Below, one piece after another: positions 40,140 to 54,899 of a stretch of DNA of 64,000 nt. Location of the stretch: positions 20,940-84,939 of the forward strand of contig JAYMTL010000085.1 in the NCBI GenBank assembly GCA_036897445.1, read 5' to 3'. A program made the position numbers and the translations under genes. The DNA is from Pelargonium tetragonum. Its lineage: Eukaryota; Streptophyta; Magnoliopsida; Geraniales; Geraniaceae. The notes beneath the pieces are model-generated. The model saw only the letters and a list, made by a program, of their open reading frames with translations, made no database searches and was not told the origin of the DNA. Positions within the stretch are counted from its first letter, which is position 1, and the number at the start of each line of letters is the position of its first letter.

Positions 40140-40604
40140 GGAAAGAACTCCTTTTGGGCAAAGAAACTCCGAGAATACTAAAGAAATTGGGAGGTTAAAG
40201 CAGAATCTTATCTCCTTTCTACTAAAGTTGAGTAGGGGATTGATTCTGGATTCTTTGTCACTCAATTGTTGAAACGCGTCAAAGTTTCCCGGTCAAGAGC
40301 TTCTGAAGAGGTTGATAGGAAGCAGGCAATGATCGTTAGATTCTAGGCATTAAGAAAGTTACAGACTGCAACTGAAGACCCGTAGGACAGAGTTCAGGAG
40401 CTTCTAGGAACCCAGAGTCAGAAAGATAGAATAGACATATAAAGAGCAAGACGAGTGAGTAAGGACGACTCCTTAAAGAAGCTAGGAAATGCAACGGAAT
40501 TCGTAGGGGTTTCATATACTTTTTCTTGTTTTTGTAATCTTTATCTTTACTTAAACTCTACCTTACAATCTTACAATAACCTTTTGATAAGTAAACTTTT
40601 TTAG
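40140..40604 (+). pseudogene. Lightly decayed ORF ghost, family not recognised
   Basis: A + strand frame (codons at multiples of 3) is protein-like over about 125 codons with only five stops before about 40510, all TAA or TAG, then stays open to TAG at 40602. The translation is charged and helical: an aromatic/basic start (GKNSFWAKKLREY), a middle with QLLKRVKVSRSRASEEVDRK, and a Gln/Glu/Asp-rich part (LRKLQTATEDP, then DRVQELLGTQSQKDR). The convincing part ends near 40520. Four lines counted (40201-40440) give TpA 14, ApT 15, CpA+TpG 26 and ApC+GpT 22, so RIP pressure here was weak or recent. No start, intron boundary or flanking element end is visible. It could be a transposon protein or a captured gene fragment. 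Confidence 0.45.
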
Positions 40605-43600
40605 AGGGCGAGGGCTTCTACTAAATCTTTCAATATACCGGGACTCCTTATACCAATCAAAATATAGAGCTAATTTTAGTATATAAAAACTTCCGCAATT
40701 TCTTAATTTGCGGGAATGGTCAGCAGGTATTAAACCCCGTTATAGGTCACGAAAAGGGCTGTACAAACAGTTTTAGAATTTCAATACTTACTTAAAAGGG
40801 AATACCGGCTTATAAAATACTTAGGCGTTATGCGAAGAGGCACCCCTTTCGTAGTAATAGAGCCAAACAATAATTAAGAGGAAATCCGGAAAAGGTTTTT
40901 TTTAAACAAGAGCTTCCTTACGACTTCTTATCCGGATGGTGGCGAGGAAAAGCTCGAGGGATTAAGTCCAGTTAAAAACACCAAAGTTAGTACAGTAAAA
41001 CTCAAAATCCAAATACTCATTACCTGTGTAGGTCAACTCTAGAAACTCATAGGAATCCCTATTGTGGGTGCATAGAGCTAGTTTACTCTTATATTAGTAG
41101 GAATTCTAGAATATGTTCTCAGAAAAATGAGGTTTGATACCAAACTTTAGCAACTTGGCAATATAAAAATAAACAAAGAAAAAAGAAAAAGGATTTTTGT
41201 CCACACCCTTGTAACAAATTTAGTACAAAAAAGGAAGATTAAAAAACCCTCTGAAACACAAGGTTATAATCCTTTTTTCTAATTACAAAAAGCTAAACTA
41301 AGGGCCGGTTATATTATCGCCTCTTCAATTCTTACCACGTTGCTCTATGTAGGAATGGGGGTCCTGCAAAAAAAGCTTATAACTGCAAATTAAAGAAACA
41401 ACTTGGATAGTATACTTAGCTTTGCTTTCTCTAAACTTAGTATTATTCCAGTACCTTGTCCTAGTGGCTACAGAAGAATTAACAGGAAAGAATTTTTAGA
41501 GACTTTTAAGGGGGTTAACTTAATGCAGTAATAAAGTCTTTAAGAAGTCTATGTAGTATTGAAGCCGCCCTTCACAAGAGTGACAACCAAAAATGAGATT
41601 TTTTTTACTTCTTCAAAGCAGAGTAATTCGTTTCGCCGAGAAGTATCCTACAATAAGAGCAATAATTTTGAGTAGGCCTAAGGTATCACAGGGAAGGGCT
41701 TTGGTTACTCGCTTTAACCAGATCGTACAGAAGTAGGAAATCTTCAAATAAAGTTTAGCTGTAACACGATTAATTAAAAAAACTCTTGAGTTGCTCTTTT
41801 TACTGTAAAATAATTACGAACTTATAAGTAAGCACCAACCCGATCAGACCGGACTATAATGTAAATGTATAAAAGCCCTTACTTCTATTTTGATATTCTA
41901 AGATTTCCTAGGATAAAACCTAGACTCTAGAAAGGGTGATATACTGTACTTTTTAAGGAGTTGCTCATTAATTAGTTGTTACTATAACTTCTCTTGTTCT
42001 ATAAATTTTCCAGCCCTATATTATCCAAGAAATATTACCTATACAGCTGAATTCTTCCAAAAAGCCCTAATCCGATTACGACACGCAGGAAAAATTCTAA
42101 AAATATTATAGCAAGCAAAGGATTCCGTGGGATCATAATCTTTAGAAAAAGGGGTTTGGTCTTTTGCAATCCAAGAACTTTATTCTTGCCTTGATTACTA
42201 GAAAACTTCTTTTTATTACTGAGCTGCCGTTTATACAGGTATCTCTTTTTATATTTTTACTTATTACTAATGCTATCTCTTAAGTTTCTTCTCTCTGTAT
42301 ATGAAAAAGACTCTAATTTAAAAAATAGAAGATCCGTTTTATTAGTCTTGTGATTTGCAAACGTCCTTACAATAAGGGCTTAGATAAGAGGACCCTTTAT
42401 CAGTTCTAACTTTTGCTTTTATCTACTAAATTTAAATATTCCATACGTAGGTTTTGCAAAAAAGAGTACTTCTAATACTACTACACTTGGATGCGCCAAA
42501 AGAACCCCGGGGGATATTCCCCTATAAAAAAGGACAAATTATTGCATACATTACATATAATATATAATGAACAAAATTCTCCTATTGTAGTGCTTGAAAT
42601 TTCGCGATGGAAACTCTAGTTTTTAAGAGGTATTCCCCAGTATTTTCTAACGGGTAGTTTAGCGAGGAGTCCTCGTAAGTGAGGGAGCCTTAGTCTTATG
42701 TACTCTAGTTAAAAGTTAAAAAAAGGGAAGAATTAAAGGCTAATAATACTAAAACAGAGTTCTTCCTTGACATCGCGTATAGGTACAGGATTTGTCAAAA
42801 GGGTTTCAATCTATTAAAATGAATAAGTAGGGTTTTACTTATGCCTATTTTATAGAGGAATTTCGGGCTAGCAAGTTTCTTTTGTGTTGGTTTAAGGTTT
42901 TTGTAAGCAATACAAGGTCCTGTTACTAAGGGGCAGCCTTCTAGAGACATACTCACTTGCTGGACATTTTGTGCTATGTTAAAATTGCGTAAAAGTTTTC
43001 TGGAGAATTACGTTCTATTTGTATATTTGAATTTAAGGGGTTCTAAAGGTAAAAAGGAATCTCAATAGTGTCCTTTTCGCTACTTCCATTTGTTTATTAC
43101 TTTCTCCGGTTTACGGGTATAGTATCAAGTTGTTAAAGCAGGTAGCATTTTCTTCCTCAGGATTTTGTCAGCTTCTCTAGAATCACGAGAAATTCCATAT
43201 ACAAGAGAGTTGCCTTAAGAATTTTCTTGAATTTTTGACTTAATCTGTGAAGGGTCAGTATTCAAAATTTATTGTTATTAAAACACTCCACCAAGTAACA
43301 AGTTTTACAGACCAATATCTGATTTACATTAGGGGAACCCCTGGTTTTAATAGACTTCCTTTAACTCATAGTTTTCCTTAGTAAGGGGATCTCTTAAGAC
43401 TAGCATATAAACTTAATACTACAAAAAAGGAAATAGTTGTACTCAGTGTATATTCACAAAAAAATCTTTAATATATAGTAACAAACCCCGGCAATCCCAG
43501 AAAGAGAAGGTCCCCTCAAATTGCATATCTCCCGTGGGAATCTCCTTCGGGTTTTTATCTTTTAGTAAAAGAATCCTTAGAGAATAAGATTAGTACCGGG

Positions 43601-46600
43601 ATTGCAAAGCTTGTAACGCTTTAGTTGCTTTTACAATTAAGTCAATTCGAGTTGAGTAAAGGTTTGTTATAGTCCCTTTCTTTATCTTACTGGAATTCCA
43701 GCATTAAAAAATTCTTTCCTTATAAAGACTAGGGGCCCCCTTATCATACAAAGAATTCCTTATTTATATAGTATAGTACTACACAAATTTTTACTAGAAT
43801 CCTAAAGGAAAGATACTGGCTGAGGTTAATATGCTTTACTAGAGCGTACCTTTTGAATCCCCTGAAATGGGAGACGATATGTACAAAAGAGGATATTAAG
43901 AATTAGCACACCCATTCAAAACTCAGTCTCAACCCGAATACTAAAAATTTTAATAAGACACCAAATAAAACAACCTATTACTTGAGTACTAAGTGCTTTC
44001 ATTTTTTACACCAAATTCTCTGACTTATAAAGGATAAAATAAAGAAACTTGATTCCTACTTACCCGCCTTATGGGTTTCTTTGGAATAAGCGCCTTCTTA
44101 CTTACACTTTCCCCCCGAAAATTTCCTACACTACTACACTAATAGGGCGTCCTTCCTATCTAAAGACTAAGCAATAGCTTATCTAAAACCAACTTCTTTC
44201 CTTGTAATAATGGGCACTCGTTTCCTTTTCTTATTACAGCTTGCTATTTTATCTGCGCTAAATAAACCCCCTTACTATAAGTCTATAAGTTAACAGGAAT
44301 CCCTCTTATAAAAAAAAGAGAAGAAGCTTATAATTATTATCGGGGGTATAGTCGCGAAAAGGTATCCAAATTTCCTACTTAAACAAGGAGAGCTAACTAA
44401 AATTCTTTCTCTGTCCTAATATTATAAATATGTTTATACTAACTGGATTCTTAACCGGGTTTTACCTTGAAAGCCTTGCCGGTTTCCTTATTAAGTATAG
44501 CCGTATTCTTTTAGTATATATTAGATATAGGTTCATTTTTTAAGTTTATTGGTTCTAAGCCTTTCAAGGGGTGGACTTATAGTATATAGTTTTCCAAGGA
44601 TTTCTGTAATAATAAGAGTCAGGCTTTAATATAAAGTGGGATAGCTTATAACTTTATTCCTCTCAAGTATAGGTGGTGGAGTCCCTTAAGTAAGAAATAG
44701 CAAAGCCATTTATAATATAAATGAAAAACTTCTAGGAATTGGTAAATAGTCAAACTTATAAGCGAGTATCTAAAAGTGTTAGGTCTTTATATATATACTA
44801 ACTTTCCCGAATTCCTAATCGAAATAACTAAGAGGGAGTAAGTAACTTCGCTTTGAAATGAAAGAGCAACTCTTATTTTTTAACTTAATTAAAAATGAAA
44901 AGTTATTAATGAGATTAGCAGCTTCTAATTGTATCGAAGAAGTGACTTAAATATGCTAATCATAGGAGTGAATCTCTTATTTATAAATATCTTTAGGACT
45001 TTTAGGGATTTATTAGTATTAAAATTACCAGATTTGAGTAAAAGTCAGAAGGAATTCCTTAGAAAGATGAAGTAAATATTTTTTTGCTAGCAACAACATA
45101 TTATTTAGACTTTCTACTTACAACTACCTCTTTTATTATACCTTGTTTTTACTTAATAATCTACTAAACACCCGGCAAACCAGCCTAATTCTAAGGATAC
45201 CCTTTTCGATCGAACTCTGTCAATTAACACCAGTGTTATAAGTTACTCTATCGTTTTATTAGGAAAAATTTCCTTAGCCTTAGCTAGTAGGATTTGCTAG
45301 CTATGCTATAAGAATCCTATATGTTTTAGAATCCCTGTCTTTGAACAAAATAGAACCTTTCCCACCTCCTAGGGGACTACTTCATTATATTTATACAAGT
45401 ATTAATGATTCTTACTTTGTTATCTATTTGTACTATAATACACTATATCTGGAATTGCTAGATTCTTTTTTAAGACTCCAGTGTTATTAATGTAAAAATA
45501 ATATTAAAAAATTTCTCGCTTGTACAAATTAATTAAGGGCTCTCCCTTTCCTGTTTCCAACAAAAAAGTTCTTACGAAGTAACTCAAATAGTAGTACTAA
45601 AGACCCATAAAAAATTTGCAGGATGTAGAATTTGATAAGTGCTGTTTCTATATGAGTCTTCAACTAGCGCGTGCAGTTAACGAAAAGTTTCTCAACAGAA
45701 GTCTGGGGATCCCTTAATGGCATAACTTTTTTCAAATATTAGTCTACGCCTCTCTACTAAACGTCTCCTTAATTCGGCAGATCTCTTCTTAAAATTTTAA
45801 TAGTCATAAGAAAACTAAGCAACTGTAGAATTTCGTACAACAAGTAGTGCGCAAGAGTTTCTACATTATATAGTCAAATAAGGGATTACATTAGCCTTGA
45901 TACTTATAAAAAAATCTTTAATTCCCAAAAAGTTAAGAGCTGCTAAAGGCGTAGCGAATTTTTGGGATAGGCAGGCTGAGAACTCTTTTCAAAATAAAAT
46001 GAATATAGCGATCCCGGAGTTTTAGAATTCTGCCTCTCTCTTTATATGATATATCTTTCTTTTTATTAAACAACTAGAATATAAAAAAGCCTTTAGTATA
46101 GGTGTCAGGTCTCTAAGTTTATTCAACTCCAAATTTTTTGTGCATTGTGACTCCTTAAATTAAAAAGGGGATTCCTACACGTAAAAGCTCTCAAAAGTAG
46201 AATATAGTAGTCCTCGTATTTTTTTTTTCAATTTCTTTATTATACACAACGAGAAATGGCCGGAGGCTGCATATTCGCCTTGTTTAGTTATTAAAGCTTT
46301 CACTTGGCGCAGGGATTCCCCCTCTAATTTTTTTATTCTCAGACTATATGCCGAAACAGCGGGAATCCTATAAATTAGGCCCGTTCCTGTAAAACCTTTT
46401 TCTTTTTGGGACCTTTTATTATTATTTTTTTATATTGCTAGGGGATTGCTAAAAGGTTAGATCGCTGTATACTTGAACTTTTTGCCGCTTGTGAAAGATT
46501 AAAGAGCCACTCCTGCAGTAATCATAAGCACGTTACCTTGGACCTCTATCAGTTTTAGAAAAATTCTCTAACGAATAAGAAGCAAACCCAAGTCATGCCT

Positions 46601-47412
46601 ACAATTATTGCATCTCTTCGAGGCTCTAATATAAAGCCGTCTTTTATGGACGGGTTAGGGATTTCTTTTTAATAATTTATCTAGTGTAAATTTAAGAAAG
46701 TAGTAATACTACACAAGGCGGGTAGGGGCTCTTTACGCGTAAAAACGAACTTTAGGAAATAAACTTAGAGTTGGCAGAATAAATAAAGAACCCTTTTTCA
46801 AAGGATAAATAGAATGCGGGCCTCCTAGTAAATTGAATCCTAAGTAAGCTTTTACAAGCTAAGAAAGAACTTCAGTAACGCGTTGACATCCGCCCTTTTA
46901 GACAGTGTTATAACGATAGTGAAACAAACCTTTTAAAGAATATTAGGTCAAAATGGCAAAGTAAGGACTTGCCTCGATATGCTTTTTATAAGCCCTGTTG
47001 GTCTAAACCAGAATAAATTATGACCCACCTTGAATTATGAATTATCAGGGAAGCTTTACTAAAAATTACGAATAAAGAAGAGTTTACAAAAAGCATAAGA
47101 ATAGGGGATAACCCCCAAGGCTCTCTGTGTAGTTGGAGTAGAATGCAAACACAAATTGTGGGTCAAGGCACCTACGCGAGTCCCTAATTTTACTCGAAAA
47201 AAGACTAAACAGGAGCAAAGTCTAAAGCTGCAATAGAGAGTTTCCTCTACTCTTTAAATTCTACAAATAGAAACCACAGTAAATCAGAAACTAAAAAGTA
47301 GGTTACTCCTTTTGCAGGATCCGGGTATACTACTATACTTCACTTCTCATATTTTAGAGTACTGTAACCCAGCCTCGTAATTAGCTTCAGGGGAGGACAC
47401 TTTTCTCAATAA

Positions 47413-47432
47413 AAATACACCTAGGTGTATTT
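47413..47432. repeat. Perfect 20-bp palindrome
   Basis: AAATACACCT is followed directly by its exact complement, centred on CCTAGG. There is no loop and no gene alongside. It could act as a symmetric protein-binding site or be a transposition scar; a chance origin is possible. Confidence 0.55.
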
Positions 47433-50400
47433 ACCCTTAATTTTATATACCCTAGCGCTGCTTTCCGGGCTCCTTTTTTCATTTTTTGCTAAATCTAAAT
47501 AAAGGGAAATTGACTTTATATTTTCTTAATTCTTAACAAGGCTGCTCTTATAAAAGGAGTTCCTTAGTTTAGTATCTTATTTATCCAGTTCCCGCTTTGG
47601 TAAAGAGTGTCTTTAAACGAATAGCGCTCGCTTCCGACTCCAGTTTAGAATAGACTTTTTTTGCTCCGTGTTCCTGGGTTAGTATAACAAGTCTTAATTT
47701 TAAGGATACGTAAACGATTCAATTTAAAAGGAATTTTTAGTAGGGGCATCCTTTTGCTTTTTACCGAGCAACTACGACTATTAGAGGACTCTTCAACTAG
47801 AACAACTCTGCCAAAAAAGATTGAGAAACAAGTGCTTTTCTTACCTAGTTCAGGGTTTTTATAGCTTTTGTTGCCCTTTTTTATAGTTAACAAGACGAGC
47901 TTTTAGGAGTATTCTATAGTATGTTATAGCCGGATATTTTTTTTTCAGAAATTCTTTACTTGTTATGCTCTATTTTATTTAATACGACCCTTGCATAGAT
48001 ATAGATTGGGAGAGCCTCTGCTAAGATAGGTAAAGGGGCCCTGTTATAACTTGTAATTCTGGAAATTTTATTGAGATGAGAAATTTTTGCTACTTTAAAT
48101 TACCTTACCTCTTCTTGAATTATAAAATCTGGTTTAGCCTTCTTCCTTATAGAGCTCTTTACATATTTTTCGCTCCTGAAAGGGCTAGGGTGCCCCAGTT
48201 AAATAGGAAATAACCCCCTTGGATTAACCTTGTAAAAAGGACTTCTCTATCAGATTGTAATAATAGAATCTCCCTTTACCCGTTTTTTATAATAAATACA
48301 GTACGGTAAAAGTAAGATAAAAAAAATCCTATTACCTCGTTTAACCCAGGAATAACCTCGGAATTTTTAAGTGAACACAAGATTCCAAGGCCGCTTTCGT
48401 ATGCTCAGTTCTCTTTATGGCTCTGACCAAGGAGGTGTAAACTTGATCTAGGAACAAGAAGCTTCGCAAAATACCAAAATGAGTGGGCCTTTTAGTAATA
48501 ATATATATAATAAAAATAGTAGGGTCCGGCGCTTGTCTAGAAAGGATAAATATGCCCTATCTTTAACTAAAAGTTATGTGCATAAAGTTTATAGTGGTTT
48601 TCCAGCTCATTAAAAGTCAAAATATCGAAGTCTAGAACTGCCAAAGCTTGTTTGTACCTTTTGTATTCGGTTTCCTCGGGCTTAGATAAGGTAATAGCTG
48701 TAAGGTAAAAATAACCAAAGTATTTAGCGTAGCGGGAGTCCCTCATTTCTATCTGTCAGTTCAAAAGAACCCCCCTTTGAAATTCCGTATAGGAGATATG
48801 TATTACTTGTTCACTAACTAAGAAATAAAAGGGTATACTTGCGATTCTGGATCTTATGGAATAACAAAAAGGAACTTATTAGAACCGAGATACATTAAAA
48901 TAAGTTTAATCAACTAGGATAGCCCTTCTTGTCTTGGTTGTAGCATACTAAAATAGACTTTACCACTTACTTACTAAGGGTTTGGAGCTTGCTTCTTCTA
49001 TCTTCTATAAAGGGATCTAACAGGAATTTATCGAACCCTTTCTTTTCTTTTCTCAAAAGTTTATACTAGTCAGTTTTTATAGTTATAGTAAGCTTCCATT
49101 TAATAAAGAAGTTTTTGTAAGTGGAATTCTAAAAAGCTTTAATATTAGGGGCCCTTGTTCAGAAAATTCCAAGGCTGTTTTAATTATTTTAATCCTGTTT
49201 TTAGCAAGACTACTCTCTAACGAGTATTTAGTCCTTGCCTGTACTAATCGAGTACTCCAACAATAAGGTAAATAGCACTTGCTAGCGAAACCCTTAATTT
49301 TAAATACTACAAATCTCTTCATCACTCAAGAGACTCTAGTCACAACACATAATCTGAGTACGACTATAAAATCTTAAAGGGCTCCCTGCTTTATATTTCA
49401 AATTCCTTCTTATAATTCTTGAGGGGATTCCCGGGGCCTTGAGGCTTTAGCTCAATATTTGGGTTAAAATACTTTTAGCTACGAACCAGGGACGTCCTTC
49501 ACTTGATAGGAACACAGAGACTTCCTATTAATCGGATCTAAGAAGTTACTTTTTGCTTACCGAACTCGATATAAATCCAGATACTAATGAGGTACCTTTA
49601 AGGATTGCAGGCTTTTTAGTTTAGAAATTCCTATACTATACAAGCCTGGTATCCCCTTGACTATAAACAGAAGATTTTTTCTCTAACAAAAGAGTTTCCT
49701 ATTCGAAAACAAAGATAAAACTTTAATTATTACAAAGTAAAGGCTCCCGGATATAGGGCCTCACCTTTTTGGGTAAGTTATGCCTTGCGGGGTTCCTTTA
49801 ATATAAGACTTTAGCAATACAATATATATATAGAACTGCGGCTCGAGGGTGCTGCCTATTTTGCACTCTTGAACTAGAAAACTAAAGGAGCTCCCCTTGA
49901 GTGTAAAAGCCAGAATTCTGATCTCACCTTATAAAGCATAAATATTGCAAATCCTTTTAATATAACGCGTTCTTTCTTTTTTATATTATGAGTGAGATAT
50001 AACAAGCTAAGAATATTTGGACAACTCCTGAGACTCCGCCGGAACTTTATCTCTTACATCAACGTAAAAGTCTTAAGCCCTTGCTCTAATAATGCTATGA
50101 CATTAGGAGTTTAAGAAAACTTTTAAAGCTCGTCTTTATAAATTAGTACAGATTACTGCTATACGCCCGCATCCCACATTGCTTTAATTCCTGTACTTTC
50201 TGAGTCACCAGTGGAATTTTGAATCCTAAAGTAGGTTTTTAATGCAGCGCCCTTAAGAGTTTATCTCGTTAAGTTTTTTTAATAGTATATTAGCGTCAGT
50301 CAGGGAGTACTTTTCACTAGGGATTTTTAAGGAGCAAAGACTTAATATAGGAATACAGAATAGAAATCCAGCGGCGAATTACTCCTAAATTTTAAGGGGT

Positions 50401-53400
50401 ACTGGCGTTGCTAAAAATTTTTTGTTTCTATATCCGTAAAAAACTTCTTTTCTGCTTTCAGAGGCTCTAATCTTCAGAATTCACTTAGCTTTATACCTAA
50501 ATTTTTCTAATAATAAGGGGTTTGTACTTAGCGAAAAGGCCTGAGTTATAAGTATCCCGATAAAAAGCTAGGCCCAGTTTTTGATAACTAAAAAGATTTT
50601 CAATGGACCGGTACCTCCTACTATGATAGAGTCGAAAGCTCGCGCAAGCTAAGTCAGAACTCCAATTGATAGGCAAGCTTAACCACTTCATTTTGTTCTT
50701 TGCATAAGCCCCTATTGACGTTTGCACAAGACAAGAGTGCCCGAATAGGATAAGTAAGAGTTTATAGACTTCGGCAGTCACTTTATCATAAAATAAGCTT
50801 GTAACCTTCTTTCACAAAAACTTATACTAAACCGGAGGGTGCAGTGAGTTTCCTACTCATAACCTTACTTAACAAGATATTACATTTATGTATAGAACGT
50901 TTAGTCTTTTAAGTTAAGTAGACGCTTTATTTTCCCTAAGTAAAAAGGGGCCTGCAAATCCCCAAGTTATTCTATTATAAACTCCAAATTTGACAGGAAA
51001 TTCTAACTTAGAAAGCTTTTGGCTAGTTCTTTAGAAAAAACTTTTCCGAGTTTTACTAGAGTAATTTAACTTTTTCTAGCAACACACCAAAAAGATTTTG
51101 TACTTAATATCCCTGCTTTTTATAACATTTCTAGATGACCGGGTCCCTCTCACAGGATAAACTTTAAGTAACTAGTATTTACTCCGCTTTTTGAATATAA
51201 CCCCACTTAGATAGATTAGCGTGCAGCTTTTGTACTACTTATCCTGATTCTTTATTTCATTTACTATTCTCTTGGTTTAGATATAGCTCTTTCCTTCCTA
51301 AAGAATTTTGATATACCTTTGAAAATCTATTTATTAGTACATTAAGACTAAAATAAAGAAATATTACGAGAAAGATAATATTAAAAGCCCCACACCAAGT
51401 ACAAAAGTGCACTTTTAAGGGACACTTATTTAATAAAATATGGACAAACTTTCAATCTGTATTCTCGCCCTACTAAAATTCTAAAGAGCAGGTAAATATA
51501 AATACAAGCTTTCTATCAAGGAAAATTTTCTTACTTATACTTCCGGTTTTTTCTGCTTAAGAGGCGCTTGTGGACTTATGGGTAAGTATTTCTCAGGTCA
51601 GTACAAGACCTCTATTTAATAAAAGAGTTTTATCTACAGTTTAAACTCTAGATCTAGAATTTAAAGAGCTTAAGTCAATTTGAAAGGGAAACTTTTGTAC
51701 CTATTTATTTAATAAAGGAGAGCTCAGATACTCACCAGGAAAAAATAGATAACACTAGAAAATCCTTTAACATTAGAGTAGTAAAGCAAAGCCCTAACCG
51801 GAAAACGCTATGCAGCCTATAAACCTTTCCACTACTTATGAAGCATCCCATGAGGGTTAAATATCTAATAATAAAAGGCCCTATCCATTACGTATGCACA
51901 TACTGGATTTACAATTCAGTTGAGAAACTCCTTCTCCCTTTTATCGACCCCTGCCGTTTTACTTTTCACTGTCTTTTTATACCCAGCTTAGCAGAAAAAT
52001 ACCCGTTTTGATCGAATGCCTTTTGAACTTACAAAAAAGTTAGATCCTTTTATTTCCCCCCATTTTATAGGAACCGCCTAACCAAAAGTACGATAAAATT
52101 TAGAGTCTCAAAGTTTCCTTTTTAGAATCTAAAATAATTGGCACATACACAATACAAAAGCTTCTGCCTAACTAAAACTATCTTTTATTTTCTAAGGGAA
52201 TCCAAAGAAAAGCTTGCTAGCCTTAGTTACATATTAAATACAACGGCTAAAGAAGGCCTCGCCTTTGAAATAGGGATCTCCGGCTTATACCCGTGAATTA
52301 GATTTCCGTTATTCTTTACTTATATTATTATACAAGGGGACAAACCCAAGGAATTTCTTGTAGATTCTTGAAAGAGATATCTTAACTAAAAAGGCATTCC
52401 TGCAACAAACACCGGCAAAGAGAGCTCGGGAACCATAGAATCACAAGTTAAAGTCTATTTAAAATTTAAAGGAGAAGCGCTAACTTATAACTATTAATTC
52501 CAGTTAAAAAGTTGGAGAAACCTATAAATAAGAATAGACCTTAACAACATAGACTCTTACATTCTGCTATATAAGTTTATATCCTCCATAACGAGAAACC
52601 CATAGAGCAAGAGGAAGATTAGACAATCTACAATACCACTAGAAAAAGGAAATGACTCCACTTCTTGCGAAACCCCGGTCAAGATTCCAATTAGTATAAC
52701 CACACTTGATTGCGAGTTAAGGTTTATGGTAAAAGGCATCCTTTTTGTTCAGAGTGGTATATAAAGTTTAATGAAACCCCGAGTTTGCTTGTATAGTAAA
52801 GTAATATAAATCTAAATCCAGACAGTTTTCCAATTTCAAATTAAGAGTTTTCATGCATATCAAATTGGAGTATAAAGATTATGTATATAGGTATGAAAGT
52901 AATCCGTGACTATAGGAGTTCTCCCTTAAAAAGAGGTACTCGACACCTGTTGTCTAAAATCGAAAGCCGCTTCACTCCGAGTGACATAAGAAATAATCTT
53001 AGATTAGCTACCTATCAAAAGTAGAGTTCTAATTCCTACTATACTTTGTTGTCCACCTAGCTCTGTTAATAAATTCTTGCGCCTAGTTGTATCTAAGACT
53101 TTGTATTCGAAAAAAGCTCTAATTACTAAGTTCAATAAAAGGGGCGCTTGAATAGAATATAGGAAACTCCTTGGTTGTACTTGGACTGGAAAGTTTATTA
53201 AAAAGGCTCTAAGGGGTCAAAATTGTCCTGGAGTTATAAAAGACACCTAACTTCGAGCTCCCTAAAAAGGTATAACTTGAACCCCCTGAAATGCTACTGG
53301 GCTGCGCGTTGATTCAAGAAATTTTGTGACTCCTAAAAATGCATTACTTCCTTGTCCTGTCTTGTGAACTTAGGAGAAACTTTAACAAAAAACTTATAAA

Positions 53401-54702
53401 AGAGCTCAAACCCTTATCTTTCTAAGAGGCTTTGGGTAAGGTATAAAACCCTTTAACTTCTAATTCCCAATAAATGAAAATTCCTTACAGGCACTATTGC
53501 CGAATATATGACTAAGCAGAAAAGTCAATGAATTCACTTATTCTGATAGAAAGAAAACCCTATATATTGTCTTTCCTCCAGCTAACAAATTGAGTTCTAG
53601 GCTTCCTGAGTAGAAAAAAGAAAAGAAAGATAATTTAGCATATTACCGAGGGTTCAAAACCGCTCCAAGGAGAATTCCACAGAATTTTTATAGGTTACTT
53701 GAGAAATAAGTAGCATGCGGTAAGGGCCTTTAGCTTAAACCCGCTTAGTAAAGTTATATGCTCGAATCGGAAATTTGATATAAAAAATTTTGAAAGTAAA
53801 GGGGCGAGTCTCGGCCTTAAGGTTGTATACCTTATAATTCTAAGAAGAACTCGGATACTTTGTTGAAACTCAGACCTTGTATTAGTGTCGATATATCTTT
53901 TATTAAGAGAGATACCTTATTATTTAGGTTAGGGCCCAAAAATCTTCTTAGTAGGCAATGGAAAAATAAAGGAAACTGTTCCTACTGCAGCGAATGAGTA
54001 TCCGCTTAGTAATCCTTTTATCCTATCGAGTCGAGTGAATTTTAGCCTTTTCAGCTTTATGTAGTAGCTTTAAATATGAATCCTTTTTCTTTCACAGTGG
54101 AAGTAGCACAAAAAAGGCTTGCTGAGGCTCTCCATCGAAAATCCGCGCAATTCCTACGAGCACTTAAGGTTTTTTATTCACCTGACATAAAAAGGGGCTC
54201 CTTTAGTTTCTATGTTATCAAAGTCCTTTTTTTTATAAGACTAAAGCTATTTCTATTAATCGCAAGCATTTTACCACGAAAGAAAAATCCCATAACTGTA
54301 GTAAATCCCAGGGTTTTTGACATAAAGAAGTCTTATTCGCATAGAGTTGCACAAGGTTATCTTTATACCGGAACCCTACATAAATGAAACTTTATTTGGC
54401 TAGACTGGGTTTCTCTGCTAGTGAGAATCCAGAGGTTATGTTACTTATTATAACGTATTTGTTATAGATTGATTAGTTAAAAGAGCTCCCAGCGGGCTTG
54501 CGATTTCTTCTAAACATCTGGCGTTTTTGTAACTTTTACCCTCAGTAAGAAAGTTGTTTCCATTTTACAAAGAATTTTTAAGAAAAGAGTGCCCGTAGTA
54601 TTTGAGGATTACAAATCACGTAGGGAGTCTATATACAAGGTTAGGAAACGGTTTTATTACTTTGTATACTTATATTATATGCAGGAAAACTCCCGTTTTG
54701 TT

Positions 54703-54726
54703 AACAGAGAAAAACTTTTCTCTGTT
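54703..54726. repeat. 10- to 11-bp hairpin
   Basis: AACAGAGAAAA and TTTTCTCTGTT flank a two-base centre (AC), forming a 10-bp stem if a four-base loop is allowed. Without an adjacent gene there is no basis for calling a transcription terminator. Confidence 0.5.
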
Positions 54727-54899
54727 TAAGGAATACTGATAGAACCTGGAAAACTCATTGGTGTTAGAGTTACAAGAGGGCTCTATAAGAAGTTACTAAA
54801 AGTCTGCAAACTTCAAAGACAATCCCTCAAATTCATTAAGAAGACGGAACTCGTCGGTTTCAGCCTTTTCCTTAAACTGGAAATAATACCTAATTCTAC

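Noticed and set aside
30814-43152. 18-bp exact match between 30814-30831 and 43135-43152 (AAAGCAGGTAGCATTTTC)
   Set aside because: About one or two matches of this length are expected by chance between all pairs of sites in 64 kb at this composition. Flanks do not align.
54076-54387. 103-codon + strand frame with an amphipathic N-terminal stretch
   Set aside because: Tempting (EVAQKRLAEALHRK) but isolated, without a motif or context, and within chance length.
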